Shown: positions 1-8,526 of the stretch, piece after piece | How positions within the stretch are numbered: the first letter of the stretch is position 1 | How the letters are laid out: each line of letters begins with the position of its first letter | NCBI RefSeq assembly: GCF_013204795.1 | Contig: NZ_JABMKW010000020.1 | Location: 1,240,001-1,304,000, forward strand | Direction: 5' to 3' | Length of the DNA stretch: 64,000 nt | Origin: Pedobacter panaciterrae | Lineage (GTDB): Bacteria; Bacteroidota; Bacteroidia; Sphingobacteriales; Sphingobacteriaceae | Translations under genes and position numbers: made by a program | Notes under the pieces: generated by a model | The model's input: the letters and a program-made list of their open reading frames with translations, nothing else | Database searches by the model: none | Told to the model about the DNA's origin: nothing

Positions 1-24
1 GTTTTTCCGGGCTTTTCTGGGATG

Positions 25-240
25 CTATATAGGCTTGTTCTGCAGGTAATTTTCGATTTGCTCTCCAAGTTGCTCGAGTAAAGCTTCAACAGCCATTCCT
101 TCACCGCACCAGCTTTTGCCACTTCCACCCAACTCCTGCCACATCACACCCAGGGTGGTATGCTGGTCGAAAATGGCATATTTAGGCTCTTCCAAATCAG
201 GAACTACAAGTAGTGGTCTCAGCTCCCCTTCAATGATCAC
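25..240 (-). CDS. Small conserved-looking hypothetical protein
   Basis: This encodes a 71-residue acidic protein with no signal peptide or membrane segment. The N-terminal half looks like beta strands (ELRPLLVVPDLEEPKYAIFD) and the C-terminal third is helical and Glu/Leu-rich. I recognise no family or catalytic motif. The codon use and balanced composition look like a real gene. It lies alone, facing the window edge, about 190 bp from the next minus-strand ORF. Function unknown. Confidence 0.55.
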   Translation of the reverse strand: MIIEGELRPLLVVPDLEEPKYAIFDQHTTLGVMWQELGGSGKSWCGEGMAVEALLEQLGEQIENYLQNKPI

Positions 241-430
241 CTGAACCTCAAATGGCTCTCATCCTTCTTCAATATTTCCCATTTAATTAAGTTTTTTCAT
301 CACAAAATATAGATACTTGATATTCAGATCATGGCAATAGCAATCGTGGATTGCTATTGCCCCGAATCTTCGAACAGATTTACCAGCTGTCGGCGTAAAC
401 GACAAATAATTTTATCATCACACTGAAGCG

Positions 431-622
431 CTATTTCCTTGAGCCTGGCTCACCCATACGTCTGAACGGAGCAAGTGCATCAGCTGGTGGGCTATCGTCA
501 TCCGTATCTGTTTTCGATTCGCTAGGGTTGTTAACTTTACTGTCTTCAAAGTCAGATAAACCTTGTTTTTTACGTTTCTCTTCCAGCTCCTTTGACTGCT
601 GATCTCGAATTTGCTTTTCCAT
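431..622 (-). CDS. Small highly charged protein of unknown function
   Basis: This encodes 63 residues, almost all charged or polar. It opens with a Glu/Lys/Arg/Gln helix (about residues 1-20) and continues with an Asp/Ser/Thr/Pro-rich probably disordered stretch ending in Arg-Lys. There is no hydrophobic core, signal peptide or known domain. It is one of four tiny hydrophilic ORFs in the first 8.4 kb, the others being at 664, 4545 and 8181. Such proteins are common in Pedobacter-like genomes but I can assign no role. The frame was preferred over the overlapping ORF in another frame because that one has a hydrophobic, atypical composition. Confidence 0.5.
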   Translation of the reverse strand: MEKQIRDQQSKELEEKRKKQGLSDFEDSKVNNPSESKTDTDDDSPPADALAPFRRMGEPGSRK

Positions 623-663
623 AATAAATAGCTATTAATTAGAATCCTATAAATCGATAACAC

Positions 664-954
664 CTAAATGTTTTTAGAATTGTAAGCCCCATTTTCCCGA
701 TCGCTTTTATAGTTCATGGCATCGTCTTCTTTGCCATTCTCCTGCACGCCTGTCTGATCTTTCAGTTGGTCTGCTTTGTCTTTCTGTCCTTCTTCCTGCA
801 TTCGAGATATGCTCATCTTAGCATTAATATTATGCTTACGCTTGTTATCCCTGGTTTTCAGTGGCTGTACGGAAGAGGATTTAAGGCTCGCATGAGCGGC
901 ATCATTATTAACGTTAGCGTCCTGACTATTTTTGAGGTTTTCCTGGATATTCAT
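664..954 (-). CDS. Small hydrophilic, probably disordered protein
   Basis: The product has 96 residues when the start is taken at the Met of MNIQENLKNSQDANV, ten codons inside the longest frame, because the extension in front of it is hydrophobic and unlike the rest. The protein is very rich in Asn, Asp, Lys, Gln and Ser, lacks aromatic residues apart from two tyrosines, and has no membrane segment. It probably forms no stable fold alone. It is transcribed in the direction of the charged 63-residue gene about 40 bp further on. No family recognised. Confidence 0.5.
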   Translation of the reverse strand: MNIQENLKNSQDANVNNDAAHASLKSSSVQPLKTRDNKRKHNINAKMSISRMQEEGQKDKADQLKDQTGVQENGKEDDAMNYKSDRENGAYNSKNI

Positions 955-1164
955 AGTGAAAATGTTTAGGTGTAAATACAACAATCTTAAACACTTATGG
1001 TTTTAATATTTCAGGAGCCATTGATTCTGCGTTTTATTTTATGCTTTGATGCCCACTTGAGCTGATGAGAGGAAAATCTACTGGACTGCAAAGCGGAAAC
1101 CTATCGAAATTACAAAATGAAAAAAAATAGGTCAGTATTTCTAGCAAAACGGTAATTTTGGGTA

Positions 1165-1527
1165 ATGTCTTCCAAATTCCAAATCCTTTATTTTTTTGAA
1201 AATGCCCGCCTAATGATTGCGGAGATCAAGCGTTTGGATCTTCCAGAAAACGCAAGCTATACTGAAACTTGTCATTGGCTTTATTTCGATAAACAAACGG
1301 GCGCACTGATGAAGCTTTGGTTCCATACGATGGATTCCTCTGGAGAAATCGAAGAAAGGTATTTTGAGCAGGGATTTTTGAAATTCAATGGCACCCAGGC
1401 CACCTTTATTGAAAAGTACAACTCAGCTCAACATACTCTGGACAGACGTAGTACAAAAGAAGCATCACCTGAACTCATATTGGTGCTGGAAAGCTATTTT
1501 AAACACCCGGAAGGGAAAAAAGATTGA
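1165..1527 (+). CDS. Hypothetical protein, 120 aa
   Basis: This soluble 120-residue protein has a mixed alpha/beta pattern: a helix near residues 10-25, a strand-rich centre containing WLYFDKQTGALMKLWFH, and a C-terminal helix before a Lys-rich tail. There is no signal peptide, membrane segment or catalytic motif I recognise. It is preceded by an AT-rich stretch and stands alone on the plus strand between minus-strand genes. The aromatic-rich strands argue for a folded protein rather than a chance ORF. Function unknown. Confidence 0.55.
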   Translation: MSSKFQILYFFENARLMIAEIKRLDLPENASYTETCHWLYFDKQTGALMKLWFHTMDSSGEIEERYFEQGFLKFNGTQATFIEKYNSAQHTLDRRSTKEASPELILVLESYFKHPEGKKD

Positions 1528-1732
1528 TTATTTTGCTGAGGCACTGTTGGGGACATTGCCATTGCCTTGTGCATTACCTTAATTTCCTGCTGTCGGCGCT
1601 GAACAGGTCGCGGAATTGCTCTTTCCCATGAACCCCAAATTAATAATAGGCATCAGGTTAAGACCTGTCCAAAGATCCACTATCGAAAGTTTCGTATAGC
1701 GATGTATGCTTCATCAAAAAAACATCATTACC

Positions 1733-2296
1733 TTACCTGATCTTGCCAAAACTTTGGGCAATGATAGCAATATGTTCTTTTATTTTTACTTTCTGAAGAT
1801 GCTCCACTTTTTCCGGCCCACCTAAACTAAGCAAAGGCACATACCCAAAACATTCGTCGTATTGCAGGGCTCCATGGTTTTCCTTGGCGGTGAGGTAATT
1901 ATGGTCGTTCAAATTAGCCCTTAAAAAGCCCTCATCCGCTAAATCCATATCAAAAAACCATTCCATGTCATCCCCACTTTCTATAATGGAATCCTTGCCA
2001 TTTCTAAAATATACTGCCCGGATCGCATCACCTGTCCAGGTCAGGAAATCTCCAAGGGCAGTAACCCCAAAAACGATTTCGACATCCGTATTGTCATAGG
2101 CTTCATCAAACACAGCTTGAAACTCTAACGGATTAACCAACTTCAGATAGCCATTCATAAAGATTCCAAACCCATAGCTATTCCAAAAGTCAATAAGCTG
2201 AGGAGGCAATTTGCCCTCGTACTTATCCGATACATCGCCTGTTGCCTTTAGTACAATCGAATAGTTCGGGTATTTTTCAAAAAATATATCAAACAT
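1733..2296 (-). CDS. GAD-like/DUF1851 (Tdi1-type immunity) protein
   Basis: The 187-residue product begins at MFDIFFEKYPNYS; the longer frame adds 24 residues that look non-native. The N-terminal part, with a bulky-residue helix then LPPQLIDFWNSYGFGIFMNGYL, resembles the GAD-like fold. The remainder (VFGVTALGDFLTWTGDAIRAVY and FGYVPLLSLGGPEKVEHLQKV) matches the DUF1851/T6SS immunity protein Tdi1 C-terminal pattern. Members of this superfamily neutralise nuclease or NAD-targeting toxins delivered by neighbouring cells, or act as orphan immunity genes. No toxin gene is adjacent, so this would be an orphan immunity or housekeeping homologue. The family call is fairly secure; the role is inferred. 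Confidence 0.75.
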   Translation of the reverse strand: MFDIFFEKYPNYSIVLKATGDVSDKYEGKLPPQLIDFWNSYGFGIFMNGYLKLVNPLEFQAVFDEAYDNTDVEIVFGVTALGDFLTWTGDAIRAVYFRNGKDSIIESGDDMEWFFDMDLADEGFLRANLNDHNYLTAKENHGALQYDECFGYVPLLSLGGPEKVEHLQKVKIKEHIAIIAQSFGKIR

Positions 2297-2559
2297 AGGC
2301 CGAAGGGTTGCTTTAATCAGATAAACCATTCCAACAAGAGGTTTACTACTAAAGAAGGGAAATAACAAACATCGCTTTCAACAAATATTCTGAAAACTTC
2401 ATGAAATATCAAGGGTTATGCTTAAAAACGTTTTGCAGGGCAGCTAAGGCGGAGTACGGGAAAGATAAACCCATCCAGGGTAACAATACTAAGGATGGTA
2501 CGACAAATGTGTGCACGCCTTACGCTGACTAAACGAATAAATGATTCGCTAAACATTTT

Positions 2560-3003
2560 TTATAAAGCACGATGAATCCAGCGTTGGTAAGTCAATTCAA
2601 ATTTAGTTTCGCCATTGGAATAGCTTCCGACCTGAGTCCAGCCTTGAAGCGGATAGAATCGTTCTGCACGTGTATTCGGTGCTGTCCCTAAAACTACCTT
2701 GTCCTTAGTCTGCTGAAAATACCAATCGATCATTAGTCGATGCAATTCCTTTCCAATCCCTTTTTCTGCAAACTCCGGATCTACAAACAATGCCCAGACA
2801 CTCTTTTCCAACAGGTCAATAATTGAAAAACCCACAACCCTACCATCCACCTCACAAACCCACCCCTTACCTCTTTCGGAAATGTAATACGCCACATCTT
2901 TATCAGGAACAAGATCGGGATTGCTCAAAGTATTCTCTTTCACCAGATGCCGTACTACCTGCATCTGTTTAATATCTGAAAGTTTCGCGGTTCTAAAAAT
3001 CAT
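2560..3003 (-). CDS. GNAT-family N-acetyltransferase
   Basis: This 147-residue cytoplasmic protein transfers an acetyl group from acetyl-CoA to an unknown amine. The start at MIFRTAKLSDIKQMQ, five codons inside the longest frame, gives the normal GNAT beginning. Visible motifs are the beta4 strand VWALFVDPEFAEKGIGKEL, which includes the pyrophosphate-binding Q/RxxGxG/A-like loop (EKGIGKEL), and the late motif NTRAERFYPLQGWTQVG typical of the C-terminal substrate side. Length is normal for a single GNAT domain. The gene stands alone between intergenic stretches, so context does not suggest a substrate. Confidence 0.85.
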   Translation of the reverse strand: MIFRTAKLSDIKQMQVVRHLVKENTLSNPDLVPDKDVAYYISERGKGWVCEVDGRVVGFSIIDLLEKSVWALFVDPEFAEKGIGKELHRLMIDWYFQQTKDKVVLGTAPNTRAERFYPLQGWTQVGSYSNGETKFELTYQRWIHRAL

Positions 3004-3265
3004 AAAGCAGGTTTTCAATTACAGGTCAAAAATTTTTACTACGCCTTTTTACATGACCTGTCTCATCAGGTAGTCAACCAGCGTATCCCTTTCATGAATT
3101 TTGTCATTTAAGGTGGTTTTTATATTTATTTTCCGGTGTTGCCGGAGAATTATGAAATCCGGCTGCGTACATTATAAATATGGATAAGATGTTCGCTGCA
3201 AATATAAAAAACAGCGGTGTTCCTTTCAAATATTTTTGGACAGTCTATTCGTTTCTTGTTGAATG

Positions 3266-3307
3266 CACAGGGTATTTAACTTGTAGTGACAAGTCAAATA
3301 CCCTGTG
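3266..3307. repeat. 42-bp imperfect inverted repeat in intergenic region
   Basis: The arms CACAGGGTATTT (3266-3277) and AAATACCCTGTG (3296-3307) are perfect reverse complements. An inner ACTTG/CAAGT pair extends the stem to about 17 bp with one mismatch, leaving a 6-nt loop (TAGTGA). It sits 155 bp upstream of the alpha/beta hydrolase and about 260 bp behind the start of the GNAT gene, and has no U-tract, so it is not a simple terminator. It may be a REP-like element, an operator or an mRNA structure. The rest of the 3004-3461 gap shows nothing recognisable. Confidence 0.6.
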
Positions 3308-3461
3308 TTATTAGTGGAGATTTTGTTTCCTTAATTTTTGTGTGTCTAATCCTATTTTATTGCAACGAAATCAAAATTTCTTATCCTACATCAACTCAAT
3401 GGCCACAAAAATTTTAGAGCTTTGATTTATCAACGAAAAGCACAACTTAAAAACTAAAATT

Positions 3462-4283
3462 ATGGCTAAGATTATCACAAAAGACGGAACTGAAATTTAT
3501 TACAAAGATTGGGGAACAGGTCAACCACTGGTATTCCATCATGGCTGGCCACTATCAGGCGACGACTGGGACGCGCAGATGATGTTCTTTCTGCAAAAAG
3601 GATACAGAGTAATCGCCCATGACCGCAGGGGGCATGGGAGATCAAGTCAGGTTTCCGGTGGACACGATATGGATACTTATGCAGCAGATGTCGCAGCCCT
3701 TAGCGAGGCGCTCGATTTGAGAGATGCTATACATATCGGCCACTCAACAGGCGGCGGCGAAGCGATTCATTACGCTGCAAACCTGGGAAAAAACCGCGTC
3801 GCTAAAGTTGTACTTATCAGCGCGGTAACACCATTAATGTTGCAGACAGAAAACAATCCCGATGGTGTACCGATGGCTGTATTTGACGAAATACGTCAGG
3901 GTACCGCATTTAACAGGGCACAATATTTCCAGGACTTCACCATCCCCTTCTACGGCTATAACCGTGAAGGTGCCAAAATATCGCAGGGCATCAGGGATAA
4001 TTGGTGGAGACAGGGAATGATGGGAAGCGTAAAAGCACATCATGATGGTATTAAGGCATTTTCAGAAACAGACTTCACAGAGGACCTTAAAAGTGTGGAT
4101 ATTCCGGTACTGGTTTTGCATGGAGAAGATGACCAGATCGTTCCATTTCCTATCTCGGGAGCAAAAGCCATCAAATTACTAAAAAACGGGAAATTAATTT
4201 CATATCCTGGTTTCCCTCATGGCATGCCGGCTACTGAGGCACCCACTATCAACAAAGATCTTCTGGCTTTTATTCAATCTTAA
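3462..4283 (+). CDS. Alpha/beta hydrolase, non-heme chloroperoxidase/arylesterase type
   Basis: This 273-residue soluble alpha/beta hydrolase belongs to the arylesterase/cofactor-free haloperoxidase group. The oxyanion-side HHGWPLSGDDW motif lies at residues 26-36. The nucleophile elbow GHSTGG places Ser95, the acid is Asp223 or Asp224 in HGEDDQIVP, and the base is His253 in FPHGMPA, matching the family's triad positions (about 94, 222, 251). Family members hydrolyse small esters and, with peroxide and short acids, form peracids that halogenate in vitro; the natural substrate is unknown. Length is typical and no signal peptide is present, so it is cytoplasmic. It is monocistronic, with a strong hairpin terminator 45 bp downstream. 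Confidence 0.9.
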   Translation: MAKIITKDGTEIYYKDWGTGQPLVFHHGWPLSGDDWDAQMMFFLQKGYRVIAHDRRGHGRSSQVSGGHDMDTYAADVAALSEALDLRDAIHIGHSTGGGEAIHYAANLGKNRVAKVVLISAVTPLMLQTENNPDGVPMAVFDEIRQGTAFNRAQYFQDFTIPFYGYNREGAKISQGIRDNWWRQGMMGSVKAHHDGIKAFSETDFTEDLKSVDIPVLVLHGEDDQIVPFPISGAKAIKLLKNGKLISYPGFPHGMPATEAPTINKDLLAFIQS

Positions 4284-4325
4284 ACAGATTTCAATAACTG
4301 GAAATTAGCACATTCCGCAACCCAG

Positions 4326-4361
4326 AAAAGCTGTCATAACTTAATTTGACAGCTTTTTTTT
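4326..4361 (+). terminator. Rho-independent terminator after the hydrolase gene
   Basis: An 11-bp perfect stem, AAAAGCTGTCA / TGACAGCTTTT, encloses a 10-nt loop and runs into an uninterrupted run of T on the plus strand. It lies about 45 bp after the hydrolase stop codon. Confidence 0.85.
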
Positions 4362-4544
4362 ATTGGTAATGAGCCGATTGTTAAAGCAACACTCATGAAT
4401 AAGATTAACTTTCCCTACCAGATGAGATTTTCAAAATAGCCAAGTGTGTTACTGTCCTGGTTATTAAAACAATTCTAAAGTGTGATCGTTATATAACTGA
4501 AGGCTAATGTATCAAGCTTAATTTATTAACCTAAATTTAGAACA

Positions 4545-4721
4545 ATGAAGAACAGACAAGATGCAAGGCATAGCAGTTCGGAACAGGGCAAACCTACCTC
4601 AGATCGAATGTATCACAATGCCAAAGACGACAAAAAGCAACAGGGAATTACCAATGGCGGAGGTCAGAGGTCAGACCAGACTTCCAATAAAGACAATCAA
4701 CGTAAACGAGAAGGTCATTAA
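4545..4721 (+). CDS. Small hydrophilic protein, 58 aa
   Basis: The ATG at 4545 opens a 58-codon frame ending with TAA at 4719-4721. The product is almost entirely polar (Lys, Arg, Asn, Gln, Asp, Gly, Ser, His), with a central QQGITNGGGQRSDQ stretch and no hydrophobic segment. It resembles in style the other small hydrophilic ORFs nearby and stress-related disordered proteins in general, but I recognise no named family. Support for a real gene: it starts with ATG after an A-rich leader, and a strong terminator follows 41 bp after the stop. The longer overlapping frame at 4561-4875 runs through that terminator and was rejected. Confidence 0.6.
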   Translation: MKNRQDARHSSSEQGKPTSDRMYHNAKDDKKQQGITNGGGQRSDQTSNKDNQRKREGH

Positions 4722-4761
4722 AGTGCCTTTTGCGTTTTCGGGTAAATATTCTATTAGCTGT

Positions 4762-4792
4762 AAAAAGGTGTTCAGGTCAGAACACCTTTTTT
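4762..4792 (+). terminator. Rho-independent terminator after the 58-aa gene
   Basis: The perfect stem AAAAGGTGTTC / GAACACCTTTT with a short loop is followed by further T residues. It fits transcription ending just behind the small ORF at 4545-4721. Confidence 0.85.
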
Positions 4793-5359
4793 GTCTTCTT
4801 AGACTTTCAGCGTTTTTAAACATGGAAGCTGAAAATAAGTTAAGAGCGATTTTCCATGAACCAACTGGCGATTAAGCAATTTGAAAAAAACAGGAGCCGG
4901 CCGGTGCTTAAACGTACTGGAGCTTCTCCGGGTTTTTAATATTAAAAGCGGCTTAATTGTGGGTAGGAAACGCGAGTTGAACTAAATAAGAATATAAGCA
5001 AGATTAGATTGTTATTTTAACAGAAACAGATTTTTTCAATAAAGAACGCTTGGGTCAAGACGCGAACCCCGAACCACCCTGGCCACTGTTATATAGAGAT
5101 AAACGCTGGTTGACACCAGTGCTTATTAATCTCCTGGCGATGAAAAGTACAGATTTTTCAGGATTCACTTAAGGGAAATGCTATTCAGCAAGAGAAATAG
5201 GTAATATTCATTTATATCAATTCTGTTTGAGAAGAACAAACCATTAGCATCATTCGTTTTACGCTGTCAAAAACCGGGAACAACAAAATCTAAAACATTC
5301 TGTATTAACCATTGTAGTTATTAAACAGAAAACTAACGTTGAACATTAAAACAATAATC
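4793..5359. other. Gene-free stretch upstream of the PfpI gene
   Basis: No credible ORF is seen on either strand in these 567 bp; the frames are short and of poor composition. The stretch becomes AT-rich towards the downstream gene, as expected of a promoter region, but no exact TTTG/TAnnTTTG pair was found. No RNA gene recognised. Confidence 0.4.
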
Positions 5360-5923
5360 ATGGGACAATTAAGCAATCGAACCATAGCCGTTTTATCGGA
5401 AAACGGTTTTGAAGAAACAGAATTGACAAGCCCTGTTGAAAGGTTAAAAGAAGAAGGTGCCACAGTTCATATCATCTCGTCTAAATCAGGCAAGATACAG
5501 GCAATGAAGGGCGACCATCAGTGGACAATTGAAGTGGATGTAGACAAGACAATCAATGAAGCTAATGCTGATGACTATCATGCATTAGTAATTCCCGGTG
5601 GGGTATTAAATCCCGACGCATTAAGAAAGAATGAGGATGCCGTCGACTTTGTAAAAGCTTTTTTTGACCTTGGAAAACCAGTAGCAGCGATCTGTCACGG
5701 CCCGCAAGTGCTGATTACAGCTGAAGTTGTAGAAGGTAGAAAGTTGACTTCAACAAAAACCATAAAAATTGACCTGTTGAATGCTGGTGCTGAATGGTAT
5801 GACCAGGAAGTTGTAGTTGACGCGGGTTTGGTCACCAGCCGAAGCCCAAGAGATCTCCCTGCTTTTAATGACAAGATGGTAGAAGAATTTGCAGAGGGTG
5901 TCCATGAAGGGCAACATTCCTAA
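5360..5923 (+). CDS. PfpI/DJ-1 family protease- or deglycase-like protein
   Basis: This 187-residue protein belongs to the type 1 glutamine amidotransferase-like DJ-1/PfpI superfamily. The start is the ATG at 5360 (MGQLSNRTIAVL); the seven-codon upstream extension would need a TTG. The nucleophile elbow AAICHGPQVL gives Cys112-His113, and NGFEETEL near residue 17 supplies the conserved Glu next to the active site. The length and the RKLTSTKTIKIDLLNAGAEW region match the YhbO/YraA/PfpI subgroup, general stress proteins described as proteases or glyoxal-damage repair enzymes. It lies upstream of an FMN reductase and is followed by a weak hairpin. Confidence 0.9.
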   Translation: MGQLSNRTIAVLSENGFEETELTSPVERLKEEGATVHIISSKSGKIQAMKGDHQWTIEVDVDKTINEANADDYHALVIPGGVLNPDALRKNEDAVDFVKAFFDLGKPVAAICHGPQVLITAEVVEGRKLTSTKTIKIDLLNAGAEWYDQEVVVDAGLVTSRSPRDLPAFNDKMVEEFAEGVHEGQHS

Positions 5924-5934
5924 CCCATAAAATT

Positions 5935-5961
5935 AAGCGGGTATCTAAAAGGTCCCGCTTT
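5935..5961 (+). terminator. Hairpin after the PfpI gene
   Basis: AAGCGGG (5935-5941) pairs with CCCGCTT (5954-5960) over a 12-nt loop. The T-tract behind it is short and interrupted, so termination may be partial and the downstream reductase could be read through. Confidence 0.5.
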
Positions 5962-5998
5962 GTGTTATTACTGGAAATATCACTCTATACTATTTACC

Positions 5999-6556
5999 AT
6001 GACAAAACTTAAAATAGCAGTTCTGGTGGGCAGCCTTCGCAAGGAATCCTGGAACAGAAAAACAGCCAATGCACTCATTGCACTTGCTCCTGACTTACTT
6101 ACATTGGAGATTATCAGTATCGGCGATCTGCCGCTTTACAACGAAGACCTGGAAACAGCTCCACCTTCGCAATGGACAACCTTCCGTAAACACCTGGCAA
6201 CTTTTGACGCAGTACTTTTTGTCACTCCAGAATATAACAGGTCTGTTCCCGCAGTACTCAAAAATGCCCTTGATGTCGGCTCTCGTCCATATGGGAAAAG
6301 CTGTTGGGATGGAAAACCTGGTGCGGTGATCAGCGTATCTCCTGGCAACATTGGGGCCTTTGGGGCAAATCATCACCTGCGCCAGTCCCTTGTATTTCTG
6401 AACGTTCCTGCTATGGCTCAGCCGGAGGCCTATATCGGGGGTGCCGCTAGCTTATTTGACGATAAGGGTATACTCACCAATGAATCTACCAGGGCATTGT
6501 TAAAGAAATTTATGGACAGTTTCCAGCTCTGGATCACTAGCAATGTAAAAAAGTAA
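5999..6556 (+). CDS. NADPH-dependent FMN reductase (flavodoxin-like)
   Basis: This 185-residue flavodoxin-fold enzyme probably reduces FMN, quinones or azo compounds with NAD(P)H. The ATG at 5999 (MTKLKIAVLVGSLRKES) is preferred over a 13-codon upstream extension because it starts directly on the first beta strand. The flavin phosphate loop is GSLRKESWNRK (about residues 10-20), and the hallmark PEYNRSVPAVLKNALD motif lies near residue 80. Length matches the NADPH_dep_FMN_red family. It follows the stress-type PfpI gene by 75 bp, so a shared stress role is possible but inferred. Confidence 0.9.
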   Translation: MTKLKIAVLVGSLRKESWNRKTANALIALAPDLLTLEIISIGDLPLYNEDLETAPPSQWTTFRKHLATFDAVLFVTPEYNRSVPAVLKNALDVGSRPYGKSCWDGKPGAVISVSPGNIGAFGANHHLRQSLVFLNVPAMAQPEAYIGGAASLFDDKGILTNESTRALLKKFMDSFQLWITSNVKK

Positions 6557-6717
6557 GAAGATTTTTGTTGCTCCTTCATATTACGCCCATGAGGAATATA
6601 GACAAAGGTAAATTCCCCTCTTATGCTATAAGCTTATTTTACATTACCTTCAAACTTTAATTTTTCAAACACATCATGCCCGAAACCCATTAAATTAATC
6701 ACAATCAATCCTTATCT

Positions 6718-7308
6718 ATGAATGCGCTAATTATTATCGATGTGCAGTATGATTTTTTACCCGGAGGTGCTTTAGCTGTTAACCATGGTGACGAAATCGT
6801 CCAAACCATTAACGACTTACAGTCAGAATATGATCTGGTAGTAGCCACGCAAGATTGGCATCCAAGGGGTCATAAAAGTTTCTTTACTTCCCACCCAAAT
6901 AAAATACCATTTGAAGAAATATCTTTAAACGGATTAAATCAGGTACTATGGCCTGAGCATTGCATACAGGGAACAAAGGGCGCAGAACTGGTTCCAGAAC
7001 TTTTAACGAATGCTGTTGAGGCTATTTTTAGAAAAGGGATGGATAAAGAAATTGACAGTTACAGCGGCTTTTTTGACAATGGCAGAAAAAAATCTACAGG
7101 CATGGCCGATTACCTTAAAGGAAGAGGGGTTACTGAAGTAGCCGTTTGCGGAGTGGCCGCTGATTTTTGTGTGTATTATACTGCAAATGACGCGTTAGAC
7201 TTAGGTTTTAAATCAAGTATTATAACGCGCGCCGCTAAACCGATAGATCGGGAAAGATATGAACGTGTTAAAAAAGACTTTCAGCTAAAGGGGGGAACTG
7301 TTATTTGA
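6718..7308 (+). CDS. pncA: Nicotinamidase (PncA)
   Basis: This 196-residue isochorismatase-fold hydrolase deamidates nicotinamide to nicotinate for NAD salvage. The catalytic triad is visible as Asp8 (IIIDVQYDF), Lys106 (IFRKGMD) and Cys151 (GVAADFCVYYTA). The metal site is Asp46, His48 and His52 in TQDWHPRGHKSF, and WPEHC at 79-82 is the usual substrate-side loop. These positions parallel the E. coli enzyme closely. No signal peptide; cytoplasmic. It is probably transcribed alone, and the next gene starts 57 bp later and is unrelated in function. Confidence 0.95.
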   Translation: MNALIIIDVQYDFLPGGALAVNHGDEIVQTINDLQSEYDLVVATQDWHPRGHKSFFTSHPNKIPFEEISLNGLNQVLWPEHCIQGTKGAELVPELLTNAVEAIFRKGMDKEIDSYSGFFDNGRKKSTGMADYLKGRGVTEVAVCGVAADFCVYYTANDALDLGFKSSIITRAAKPIDRERYERVKKDFQLKGGTVI

Positions 7309-7365
7309 TCACCCGAACGATCATGCCTGCCGATTGTTAACAGAGCAGTAAATTATTTGACGACA

Positions 7366-7797
7366 ATGACAAAAGAAAATCATTCTGCCACCAATCTAAA
7401 AAATCTTGCACGGATAATCTTGGGCCTATTTATGATATTGGCAGGTTTGGGGCATCTAAGTTTTCAGCGGGAAGAATTTCAGGCACAGGTACCAAACTGG
7501 ATCCCAATGAACCAAGACCTGGTCGTCCTGCTTTCAGGAATTGTGGAGATTTTACTGGGAGTGGCAATGATCTTTTGGCGCAAACAAAGAATTAAAGTCG
7601 GCATAGCACTTGCCATCTTTTATATACTGGTTTTCCCTGGCAACATTGCCCAGTACGCTGAACATCGCAACGCATTCGGGCTGGATACCGACACCAAGCG
7701 TCTGGCACGGCTTTTCTTCCAGCCTGTGCTCATCATTTGGGCACTATGGTCCAGTGGTGGTCTCAAACGACAAACCGCACCCGAGCGGGAAAACTAA
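7366..7797 (+). CDS. DoxX-like integral membrane protein
   Basis: This 143-residue protein has about four hydrophobic helices: near residues 15-33, 52-72, 79-97 and 120-135. ATG at 7366 is used; a TTG three codons earlier is less likely. The first helix with GHLSFQREEFQAQVP and the second with SGIVEILLGVAMIF follow the pattern of the DoxX/DoxX-like membrane family. Members sit in the inner membrane and have been linked to redox or sulfur metabolism and oxidative stress, but the molecular function is not settled. It lies 57 bp behind the nicotinamidase gene and could be co-transcribed. Confidence 0.75.
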   Translation: MTKENHSATNLKNLARIILGLFMILAGLGHLSFQREEFQAQVPNWIPMNQDLVVLLSGIVEILLGVAMIFWRKQRIKVGIALAIFYILVFPGNIAQYAEHRNAFGLDTDTKRLARLFFQPVLIIWALWSSGGLKRQTAPEREN

Positions 7798-8180
7798 TCG
7801 TTGCTGCAACCTAAAACCAGACAGAGACCTGAACTACACCTTCAATTAAACAATTTTTCATCTATTCTTTGAAGAAAAGCGCAGTCTTTTTGAGCTTTGC
7901 CAATGTTCATGTTCCCTTAATTTTCTGCAAACACGCGAGGTGTAAGAGACTTTGCCACACCCTGTCTCTCCACTCAGCCAATCGACCTTTTAGAATTATT
8001 GGCAATTAAATTAGCAATGCTAATGCAGATAAGTTAGATTATTTTGGCATAAACCAGGCCATATCTAATTGCGCTGGATGAGAACCTTGAAAACCACGAT
8101 GTCATCCATAAATTAAAATCCAATGACAAACCTTTTCAATACGCGTATGTTATTTGATTATGTGCCACTAATTTTTAAAC
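7798..8180. other. Intergenic stretch, no gene seen
   Basis: These 383 bp contain only short frames interrupted by stops on both strands. No terminator with a clear T-tract, tRNA-like fold or repeat was seen. The last 80 bp are AT-rich and could hold the promoter of the following small ORF. Confidence 0.35.
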
Positions 8181-8363
8181 ATGAAGTCTAAAGCAAAAGA
8201 ACGTAGTACCTTTGATTCAGTCAAAAACCCTCCTATAAGCAAGCACACTCATTATTTTCATGCTGATGAAGATTTTAGAGAAGACCGGGACTGGGGGAAA
8301 ACGGAAACAATTGAGTTCCCCGACAAACAGGATACCTTAAAAATCCATAAAAAAAGAGCATAG
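8181..8363 (+). CDS. Small charged protein, 60 aa
   Basis: This encodes 60 residues dominated by Lys, Asp, Glu, His and Arg, with HYFHADEDFREDRDWGKTET in the middle. There is no membrane segment, signal peptide or recognisable domain. ATG start after an AT-rich leader and codon use like its neighbours make a real gene plausible. It is another member of the scattered set of tiny hydrophilic proteins in this backbone segment. Function unknown. Confidence 0.5.
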   Translation: MKSKAKERSTFDSVKNPPISKHTHYFHADEDFREDRDWGKTETIEFPDKQDTLKIHKKRA

Positions 8364-8526
8364 TTAAAGTGCTTATTTAGCATCTGAAACCTGAATTTCT
8401 GATCAGGTCTTATCCCTATATGGCAGGGTTTATGAGCCATCTGACTGCCCCCCACATCTCAACAAGGAATCAGGATAACTATTGCTATTCAGCAAATTTT
8501 ACCCTAATTTGAAAAGAAATTAGACG

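Noticed and set aside
4561..4875. 104-codon ORF overlapping the 58-aa gene
   Set aside because: It runs through a strong terminator and has an irregular composition; the ATG at 4545 in another frame is better.
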